A DNA stretch of 64,000 bases from NCBI GenBank assembly GCA_030248065.1, contig JASAMV010003913.1, forward strand, positions 1 to 64,000. The letters are read 5' to 3'. Below the pieces are notes generated by a model. The model was not told the origin of the DNA, ran no database searches, and saw only the letters and a program-made list of their open reading frames with translations. This stretch comes from Rhynchonema sp. JSB1_4. Its lineage: Eukaryota > Nematoda > Chromadorea > Monhysterida > Xyalidae. Below are positions 52,616 to 63,600 of the stretch, piece by piece (positions within the stretch are counted from its first letter, which is position 1; each line of letters starts with the position of its first letter). The position numbers and the translations under genes were made by a program.

Positions 52616-54694
52616 TTCGGCCTGGATGATGTTGGCGACTCGATCCAAGTAGATAGCAATGAATCTTGTACGAGCAGCACATCGACATCTAAGCAGCCAA
52701 CAACGACAACAAGACAACAAATTGGTGACAGCCCTGACAAAATCGATGCCGACGATGATCAAGGTATTTGTCGCGATGCGATATTGTTATGGCCAGGTTT
52801 TCTGAACGTTTCCCAATAAGTGTTTCAAATTTATTCATGCGGTTTCGTTCAATGTTTACATATTTGTTCAGGCTCGTCTCCTGCTGCAGCCGTCGAGTCC
52901 ATTATTGATCAACGGCCCCATCGCATCGTCTCATATCTTCCGTTGCCTGTTTGCGAGGTTCGGTGCAGCCTATTTGCGCGCTGTTTTAATTTTTTTGAAG
53001 CTTGTTTGTGCAAATCCCGTGTAACGTTTTCAAATCGAACTGACTCTTTGTTAGTAATTTGAATTAGCTGATTTTTGCTTTGTCATCAGGCGATCCTTCG
53101 ATCGTTGGCCAAATCTTGGGACGAAACGCGAAATGATCCAGACGCGGCGGACGACGAACCCGACGTGGGCATGCAGACATTGCAGTTGTTCACGGACGGA
53201 CAGCGCACACCCGTCACACATTTGTATCTCAAAGTCAGTGTTGGGTGGCCGGCCACGTTCAGAATGGTCGCGAGACAACTAGTGGTTCATTGGCAATGAA
53301 AGTGTTTTGATTCGTTACTGGTGCTTTCCTGCCTTACGCATGTGTCGAGCAGATTGGTTCAGTTCAGTGAGCCTTGGGCCCTTTAGGCTGGCTCCACAAT
53401 GCATGAGGGTTGCGGGTCAGGGTTTTTGGCATTTGGAAACGTTCAGGTAAGATACGCATAATTTTGGTATCAGGGAATGCGCCTCGCTTCTCTGAATTCT
53501 GCCCCAAGGTATGAGTTTTAAATGCCACCTTTATTCGTCAGTGGATCTAATTTACCGCCAACCCGCATCTAATTTAAATGCCGTCTTTTTGCGGGTTAAC
53601 GGAAAATGTGGCCTGCTGGTGTTTCGAAGTGTTCGCATAGAAATTAAAGTCAACTGGCATGTCAAGCCATATGTCTTGATCACAGCGGTACCAGCATTAT
53701 GAGGAAATGACTCCTGTATTCGCTGCTGCACCCAAAAATGCCCGACCCGCAACCCGCACACGCAGACGCATGCATTGTGAAACCGGCCTTATGATTTATG
53801 AATACGGCGCCAAATAACTGTTTGATCGAATCAACATCAAGATTCAGAATGTAACGACGGTTGCGTGACTGTCTATTGCAGCACAGCAAGATAGAGGACG
53901 AATTACTTGAACAGTTGCTGCGTGCGCACCACGCTCGCCTGGAGACGCTGAATTTGCTTGATTGCTACCGCCTTCATCCCCTGACTAAATTATTCAAGTT
54001 GGTCGAACATCGTATTCTATCGGAAGTCGAATGCTGAAATTTTTTTTTATCAGACTTGTAATCGTGACAAATCCCAAGGTCAATTTCAGTCCAACTCTCG
54101 AGCAACGACTAACCGACGGTAACGTGTTGTTCCCAAAGCTGTTGTCATTGAAAATTGATCGGTTAAATCTGTTTGCGTTCTATGCACGTCGGAAGCGTCG
54201 ATTGTTGAGGCTGGACTTTTCGCGTACCCGATCGCGATCGAAACTGTATGCGGCCAGAATGGGTAAGATGCGAACATTAGGACATGAAAGTGGCTATGTA
54301 CTGAGTGTAAGTGGTGTTGTAGAGGTTCACCCGACCAAGCATTTCAAACCTTGTTCACAAAATGCCTCTTTCTTGCCATGCCGACAAGTACAGCACGAGG
54401 GTGGAGTATCACGCGGATGTAGGCCGCGCGCTGAGTCGGGAGCTGTGGTCAGCCTGCAGCTGCTCAGTGCATTCCGTTTTGTGAATTCGCTCATCATGCA
54501 CTTCATTCGTTGACTGTGCATTTCAGCGAGCAACAGTCAATCGAGTTTGGCGGAGGAGGAGGATCATCTGTCAACGGACAACGACAACATCGATGAATCC
54601 ATTGACAGCACATTGATGGATGCGTGCAATGTGTCTGTGCAACCGTTGTTGAATGTCGACGATGATGTGGCACAACAATTGAGTATGGATACTG
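52616..54694 (+). CDS. ZYG-11-like gene: N-terminal exons and first LRRs
   Basis: 52616-52763: GLDDVGDSIQVDSNESCTSSTSTSKQP…, a polar spacer. 52872-52957: short helical start that matches the region before the first LRR. 53090-53233: ILRSLAKSWDETRNDPDAADDEPDVGMQTLQLFTDGQRTPVTHLYLK. 53882-53997 and 54090-54262: LRR strands. 54527-54694: acidic (EEEDHLSTDNDNIDESIDS…). Each border has a convincing TTTCAG or TTGCAG acceptor. The first exon may be preceded by another carrying the initiator Met. Confidence 0.65.
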
Positions 54695-57600
54695 GTGAGC
54701 GGTCATACTGGTTGTATATGGGAAGAAAGATTTGTGCAACATAATTCTTGAAACAAATATGACGCTCCGGTGTGTGTGAGGCATTTTGGGAAAAGCTAGT
54801 CCAGTTTCAAAATTGACTTCCCTTTTTCTCAGGCTTAGGCTTAGGCTTTTAGGCTTAGGCCAAACCTTGAGCCAACCCGTGCCTTCTATCGCGAAATCGA
54901 AAATTCGCGTTTGCAATCTGTCATGGCAACTGGACTAGCTTTTCCCAACATGCGTGTGTGAGTGTGTTTGCTGACTTGTTTTCTCTTTCTTCTACCACTT
55001 ACAACAACAATACAAAAGTGATTCGTCATTGTAAACTGCAAAATATTGCGCCTATATGGCAATGGTAGAATAGTATATTTGTCATGGAAAAAAATTATAA
55101 ATAACGTGCTTTGGCAGGAAGTGGGGAGGAGTGATGTTCTCTCAGAAATTTGTCAAGAATCATGCGCAAGGTATGATGTTAAAGTGACGAGATTACTTGA
55201 CTCTCATTAGTGGTGTTGGGGTTTATACTGTCCAGGTATTGAGTGGTCGGATATACGTATACATACACACGTCGAATATCACGCACAGTTGAATATACCA
55301 CAAGTACTGAATATAACGCAACGCTCAACCTGCACAACTCTCAAACGTAACACGAGCTCACATAACACGAATGAATCAGCTCGACAGCTTGCTTGCCTGC
55401 TTGCTAGAATGCGCATATCACACGCTTGCGCGCTGTAGCAAAGACACAACATTCAGACTGAAGTTCACGTGCATAAAAACGTCACGATATCCTCCCCCAT
55501 TAGGCAAAGTGAAATGAGAGGAATATTAAGTGGCTTTTGGAAAATTACTGCTCAAAACGCAATTACGCTGGCAATGACGAATGATACGGTAGCATACGAT
55601 AAGTGTTCAATTCGTTCAAAAAAGTGTCTTTTTCTTCTTCTTCTTCCAAATTTTCTTCATCTTCGCTTTATGTCCGTTGTGACTCTTGTCTGTCACACTC
55701 GAGCCTGTCTGCTCTTCAGCCTGTTCCTTCTCGTCCTTCTTCATTTTCACATCTCGACCGTTTGCATCATTTGTCGCCGATACCTCTTCTCGATTGCGAC
55801 CGTTTGCGTTCTCGACTCGATTCGACTGCTGCATGTCGTTGCCTTTCTCGTCGTCTGTGCACTCGGGCACACGATTGACATTCACGAATGACTGATCCGC
55901 ACAAGAACGAACTTGCGGACCGGCAACAGCACATTGCTTCATCGACAGGAATTCGCCAAAGGAATTCGCCTTCTGATTGGCGACTTGCGACACAACAGCA
56001 CCAATGCGCTCGTCTAGCGCCGTTTCGACTTGAACGTGAGTCGGCTTTTTACCGACACTCACAATCACAAAATCACGACCGTAGTTCACGGAATTTCGCA
56101 CGTTAGCGACACCAAGCCTTGAGCTTGCAACATGTGGCACATAACGTTTCTGACCGAATTTGGGAGCGAACCTGCCGCATTCCTCCCCACCAAAACGACA
56201 CTGAAACTGAATTTTTCCCTGAAACATTGGTGGGCACAGCGCTCTGGTGTGCTCCACAGAACCGCAATGATAACATGGGTGCAATTCCGACTTGCACCTA
56301 TTCGCGACATGACCAAAGCCAGAGCATTTGTAACACAAGCGCATCTGCTTGAAAACGAATTTTCGTTCACGCAACGTCTTCACAACATGACATTGATCAC
56401 TGTAGTGAACCGTACTTTCGCAGAACAAACAACAAGCCAGACTTTCTGCTTTCACATTGCTCTGAACTGAATCTCGCTCAACAGCATCACGTACTGAATA
56501 TGGCACATTGATCGATTCACGATCCGTCATCACCGATTTCGTGACATGATAACAAGCATCTGTGTTTGTCTGCGCGTTCACGAACGAAACATCACGATTC
56601 TTAGCTCGTAGCGACCTTTCAATCGACTTAGCTTGCTTCATCTGGTCACACAATCTTTCGACTTTGTCAAAAACGTACATCACGTTATCATTTTCCACGT
56701 TTTTGCCACAAGCTGACTGGCAATCACGTATCTTTTTGTCAATAACACGAGTTGCATTGCGTAACACATGCATGGCAACTTCGGCTTCTCCACCATAATC
56801 AACACAACTGTACCGTACTTCATCAAAACTTTGCGCGACAGCCGTCGTAGTCGTGCTCTCATCATAAAATTGAATGAATCCCAATTCCTGTTCAAACAGC
56901 TCGAGCAACGGCACCGTGTTGCTCAACATTTGCCAATGAAACATCAATTCAAACTTGACCTCACACAACTTATCGATCATCTGCTCGTTCGTCATGCTCG
57001 ACCACTCCCCCGCAAACACCATGCTCACGTCATCATTCCACGGCTGGATTTCTGCCCAATCCACGATATCGATTGCTTTGACCATCTCAAGTTGAAACAT
57101 CACCGACTTGACGATCGATTCAACTGCTGGTCGCATTGACTGAATCATCACCAGCTTGTTGCCCGTTGTGTGCGGTGCACTGGCCGCCCGTTTTGCCTTT
57201 TGCAAATAATCTTCATCCATTTTCACACAAATTCACGAGTTGAATAATATACAAACGTAAACTTCTCTCAGCGCGTCTGAACTTCCATCGACTGCGGGAT
57301 CGGCTCGTAGACAGGTAGGATGCCAGAATAAAGTGACGAGATTACTTGACTCTCATTAGTGGTGTTGGGGTTTATACTGTCCAGGTATTGAGTGGTCGGA
57401 TATACGTATACATACACACGTCGAATATCACGCACAGTTGAATATACCACAAGTACTGAATATAACGCAACGCTCAACCTGCACAACTCTCAAACGTAAC
57501 ACGAGCTCACATAACACGAATGAATCAGCTCGACAGCTTGCTTGCCTGCTTGCTAGAATGCGCATATCACACGCTTGCGCGCTGTAGCAAAGACACAACA

Positions 57601-60600
57601 TTCAGACTGAAGTTCACGTGCATAAAAACGTCACGATAGATGTAACGACATGTGAATTATCAGCTTGCAGTGCCCCAAATCACACAGGTCAATCGTCATC
57701 ATCAGCCCCAATGGAGGATTCGGTGGACGAAATGATCGATGATGCAGACGAGCTGCATTCGATTGCGAGCGAGTCGGACACAATGCCGGTGGCGGACGAT
57801 AGCCAATCAGCGCAGCACGTCGACGATGGTGATTGGTTGCCGGCATCGGCCAATGAATTGGGACACGATCTCAGTGATGTCGAGGGACAGGCGGAGGAGT
57901 TGATGAGTGATCACGACAGCGAACAGGTCGGCGGTGCATTGGGGACACTTGCAGCATTTGACGTCGCACCACGTCTGGGAAACAAGCCGTCATTTTACTG
58001 TTGCATTTGCGCATTTGGCCTCCTTGATACTAATTCTAATTTTTGTCCTCAATTTTACACAGCAAAGGTTTTTTGAACGAAGTGAACGTCAACGTTCTGG
58101 GCGATGGTTGAAAAAGCCTTCCACAGTGGCATTGGGTAGTGTTTTGAGAACTACAAGCGACCGATCAGAGCAAGTCTGTGCTACGAGCGTTCCATTTGAT
58201 GACATGCATGATTGTGTAGGTGTCCGATTCGACCGCGCCGTCCTCCTCGCTGGTGCAACAGCACGTCGATGGCACCAGTTCGGCGCACTCAATGTCGTCA
58301 CGTGATCACGTCGGTCCATCGTCGCGCAGCCAATCAGCGCTCACTCCGCCACCGCGTCGCAAAACGGGTATATCGTACGGCGTGCCGCCAGCCACATTCA
58401 CTCTGGCACAATACCCGCGCATCATACATCGTACTGAATTGGCGCAGTACGCGCACGCATTGGCTGCTGGTGGCTGTGCACGCACTAGATCCGCACAGTC
58501 AGGTCGGTACCATCATCACACTCACGCAACCCTCGATAGACCATCTGGCGCTGTCCGTGCGCGTCTGCTGTAATTTTATGTGAATTCCTTTTGTGCATCC
58601 ACCACGATAATAGGCTCCATCGGCCAGCGAGCCACTGCACTGTCATTTTGGTGTAGTTGTTGTGTCTTCGGGATTTGACGAGGGAAGTGCCAGAGTGCAA
58701 TGTTGCTGGCGGCATATTTAGTTCAGGACACTCATTTTTGGGTGCTGTTGCGCTTTTGGTGCACCCATCCACCAACATAATTTACATGTATAGTTCAGTT
58801 TCAGTCTTAGGCCCCAACACAACGCAACTACCAATATGCCAAACGAACAGCGTGTGCTGAGAGACAGAAGCCAAAATCTGAGATGATGGGTGAACTTGCC
58901 TCAGTTGATCATTATCGGCACACGAAGCGTAGTAGTGTCATCACTTGCTTTTTATTGACACATTTTTTTCTTGTGATCAGATTAGTGCAGTGTAGTGGTC
59001 GGCTGGCGATGAAATATTGTGATTTCGATGCTACAATTCGCTATTCGAAATGAATCCTGATTCGTTCCACCAGAGAATAGCGATCTGATTGATTGAGTTG
59101 CAGATCCGTCCGAGGACGACCCACTGCCGCGGCCGTTCACCGAATTGTGTGTGAATCTGAAGGAACTGGTCATGTATGGCGAAGGATTCCCCTCTCATTT
59201 GGACAGACGACAACAACTTGTGCGCGATGTCGAAGCGCAGGTCAGCAGTTGTATGACATGGCGAAATGCTTTGAAAAAATAATCTGTTCGAGCTTATTTG
59301 TTGGGTTAGAGATCTTGGACACTCGACATCCGAATGAACCCAACACTTGAGAAAAAAACCGACATCCAACAGTTCGAGAAATATCCGACTGAGGTGCATT
59401 TTATGCTTAAAGTTGGCGCACTAATTTCGACAAACATAAAAGTTGTTCATTTGGTGCAAGGGAAGAACTTTTGGTGCGCGAACTCAACGACAAAATACAG
59501 CTCAACCGAAATTTGCCCACGCCGGTGCCAAGTCAACGCCAATGAATTTGAGGTTCAAAGTGGATGCGGCCCATTGTGTACGACAGACAGATCACAAATT
59601 AGTGATTCACTCACTCAGTTACACACGTGCAGGATTTCGTGCGTCTTGTTCTGTCCCCGTTGCACGTGCTGCAGTGGCTGGATCTGTCCTACTGGAAGAA
59701 CATGGAGGACCTTCGCTGTCTGCGGGTCGTCGGCACCTCGCTCACGCACCTCGTGCTCTATGATGTTCCAGACTTGTATGTCGCCGTTGACACGTTGTGC
59801 GAACTGAAACTATTGACGTTAGTCAAGCATGAATTGCTTAAAATTGTGTAGTTTAGGTGCAGGACACAGTACTCGACTAGACTTGCCTCATATACCAGGG
59901 CTGCCGGTGCGGTGTGCATTGTGCTGGTATTTTGTCGGCGCAGCCAGGGTTTTTTTTTAAAATGGGCCAGTGGCCCGTTGGTTGCTCTTTGACAAAATCC
60001 TAGTGGCTCATTGGTTACTCTGCCAAAATCTTGTGGCTCATTTAAAATCTTTAGAGGCCCAATGAGCCACCAGTAGTGGCAAAAAAAACCCTGGTCGTAG
60101 CAGAGTAATATTTTTCACGTGAGGTTGTGTTTTTCTATGTTTCTTAATCTGAGCTGCGTAAAAGTTAGTTCCAAACTTCCAATAAAGAATTTTACGTTGG
60201 TCGACTTCACAATGTCTTTCAACCAGTGCTGCGGCTTACCCTACCTCATACCCGCCCTGATTTTTACAACAAAAATTTCCATTTTTCGGTGAAGAAAGCC
60301 AAAAGTTCGACCGAAACGCCTCTGAAGGGCAAAACTTTGCGCGCCGCGCGCGATAAATGGACTTAGGACTTTTTTGTGCATAAAAATTAAGCTTGCAAAA
60401 TTTGTGTGGTACACTACCCGCCCCACCAAAATGTCCTTCTCCCCACCCTTCAAATTGAATTCCTCCCAAATCCCGGGTACACTACCCCTACCCGCCCCCC
60501 TTTTCCCCCCTCATGTACCCTACCCACCCCGCTATAGTAGCCACAGCACTGCTGTCAACCCACCGAACATCTGACGTAGAAATTAAGTAACTCCCTTTTC

Positions 60601-63600
60601 CAGCAGACCCTAATGCTAGCAACCGGTATCCGACCGTTGCCAAGATAATATTGTACTACCGTTAGCGTTTCCAACATAAAAGATGGTTTGAGTTACGTAT
60701 CCACCCGCCAGCATTACAGGTTCCTTGACTTGTCGCAGTCCACACGTGATTCGGGCACGTATCCGAAACCGGCCAATTCCCTGTTCAAGCTGGTCACCAA
60801 TCTACGACATTTGACCCACTTGGACTTGTCGTCCACAAACCTCGCTGCATCGCCTTCTGATGGTGACCGTATTCCGTTGCCAAAATCTGGGTTGGTTATT
60901 GGCAGGACTGTTGGTGTGCTTTAGCGTTTGAGTGACCCACTACTTGGAGAACACCTCGATATCACAGTTTTGGTTTCCCAATGAGTGTTCATGTCAAGAC
61001 AATTACGGATACCAAATTGTGAATAGGGTTAAAGAGATGTCGGCTGTCGGGTGCCAAAAAAGTAGGTGTCGGGCATTCCAGATGTCGGCTTTTTGGGACC
61101 CGACAGCCGGCACCCGATACTTATTCCAAATTAGTTTTTTCAATTGCTAGTTGCTAAATAGAACAGTTACACAATGCTGTCGCATCCACTTACGGTTCAA
61201 AACATTAGTTTTGCCGAGAGAAGAAATTTTGACAGAAAATTTTCTTCGAACCAAATGTTTCTGAAGGCACAAAATGTAACACTTTGGTGTTTATTTCGTT
61301 TGAAAATACTTGGATTCGGTAAATTGAACCCAAAATTGCATTAAGATGACAAATCAGCAAACTTTTGCCTGTTTCGGTTCAAAAACTAGATGTCGGGTGT
61401 CGGGTATTTTTTAGAACTGTCGGTGTCATCTTTTTTCTCAGATGTCAGGTGTCGGGTACTTCCAGATGTCGGATGTCGGGTATCCCCCGACCTCTAACCC
61501 TAATTGTGAGTGTTTGCAGCGAGCCAGTATCGGCGGATGCGACCAAGAGCGATATCGTTGCGCTGCGCAAACTATCTAGTCCATTGGAGTTTCTCGGTCT
61601 GTTCAATTGTGATAACGCGTCGCACTTTCATGAGCTTCCCGCCAGACAGGTATATGATGGTTTGTTTGCTTTGTTGCTCTCCAATAACGTATAAAGCAAT
61701 GCAGGTACGGCTCCCTTAGACATAGTGGTGCCGGTAAGTGGAAAATCGAAATGAAAATATTTTCTATGTCCGAGTTTACCATTTCCATTTTCATCTATGT
61801 AAGGTCTGATCAATCGGCGGTGGAATTTGAGCAAAACAGAAAATGTTTTTGTCATCAAAACGTGACTACTGCAGAAAATGTTGTGTTTCATTGCAATTTC
61901 CATTTTCCAGTATGCGCTTAGTCAGAAAGCGGAAACGGAAAACGTGGACGTAGAAATTTTTTTCATTTCCGTTTTCCACTATGACTGAGGGGGCATAAAC
62001 TAAATGATAAAAGCATAGTTACAAGATCGGGTGGGAAAACTACAGAAATAAAAAAATAGTTGCAACCTGGTTATGACAAAACCACAGGAAGCAGATACTA
62101 CGAAACGCGCCGGAAGCGCTAAATATCACGGACATCAAGACAGGTCACATGACGTGTTAAAGCTGCTGGTCAACAACCCATCGACCTCGCTTAATCTTGG
62201 GGGCAGTGCACATTAAGAAAGGTGGGATATCGTGTTACTCGACTCTGACTTGGAGAGTCGATTCGTTGCTTCCTGATGTTTCACGGCCAGGTTGAAGTTC
62301 GCCCCTTAGTGAAAAAATGCAAAAGTTATGCCGGCTTCCCGTGGAAAGCACAATTCACGGCGACGTTTAAGAATTTCAGAATATCAAACACAAACATTTA
62401 TTTCATCGGTATGATATACGGCTTTGCAGGAAACAGCTTGCATCCTAAATGAGAAAACATTTAGTTTTTTTGGTCACCGTTTTCTTCGCCGATAATTTTA
62501 AGCATCTGCGATTGACCAGTAAATGTGTTGATCGGACACAAAAATCCTCTAATTACTGTGTACATAACCTGTGCTTTTGAGTTCTCTGCACCAAACACAG
62601 CTAATACAATATTTCGGACAACATGCGCAAGTCGGTCATTATCAGCGCGCGCGCTCAAAAACAACGTGCAGATTCGAGCACACAAAAATGTTTTGTCTTT
62701 TTTGGGGTCGCGCACGCCCATAATGACCGACTTGCGCATGTTGTCCGAATTATTGCGTTAGCTGTATTTGGTGCAAAGAACTCAAAAGTACAGGTTATGT
62801 ACACAATAATTAGAGGATTTTTGTGTCCGATCAACACATTTGCTGGTCAATCGCAGATGCTTAAAATTATCGGCGAAGAAAACGGTGACCAAAAAACACC
62901 AGGTTTTTGGAACTAAACGTCTTCTCCTTCAGGATACAAGCTGTTTCCTGCAAAGCTGTATATCATACTGATGAAACAAACGTTGGTGCTTGATATTCTG
63001 AAATTATTAAACGTTGCCGCGAATTGTCCTTTCCACGGAAACCCGGGAAAATTTTTGCATTTTTTCACTGAGGGGCAAACTTCAACCCGGCCGTGAAACA
63101 TCAGGAAGCAACCAATCGACTCCCCAAGTCAGGGTCGAGAACACGAAAAAAAAAATTAACAGAAAACTGCCAACTTTGGAGTAATGGTCTCCTCGTCGAC
63201 GTCAAACGGCAACGCCGCGTTCGGAGGGATGCACAGTTCATCCGTCCATATTATCAACAGTCCAGAACAGGCGGTCTGTTGTTTGCTGAGTGTCCGTCCA
63301 TTCCGTGTGCCACCAAATTAGCGACGTGGCTGGCGCTCCCAGTCAGACGTGAATGCGTATCGAACGAGACATCGCCATATCGCCATCCCGTTGACCGCAT
63401 CCGGACGCGGTGGTTGGTTGTGCCCGGTGCCCGTAATACAAACAAACTGGTATGGTTGTGGTTCACTGTGGACGATTCCACAGGGCATAAAGACACTTAG
63501 TAAGACAGAAATTTTTTCACACCGAGCTCGCAACTGCGTATCGTTCCAGGTGACCGGTGACGCCAACGAGACTCAAGTAGTGCTGTCGCTGACCACGTAC

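Larger units (their letters stand above)
55180..57638 (-). mobile_element. Gag-only LTR retrotransposon (BEL/Pao-like), very young
   Basis: 2459-bp element in the intron between exons 54694 and 57688. Two 310-bp LTRs appear identical base for base. The 5-bp target duplication GATGT lies on both sides (55175-55179, 57639-57643). A polypurine tract (GGGGGAGGA in the minus sense) abuts the 3' LTR at 55490-55501. The only gene is Gag; there is no protease, reverse transcriptase, RNase H or integrase, so it must be mobilised by another element. LTR borders TA…TA with GTGACG/CGTCAC inverted. Confidence 0.93.
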
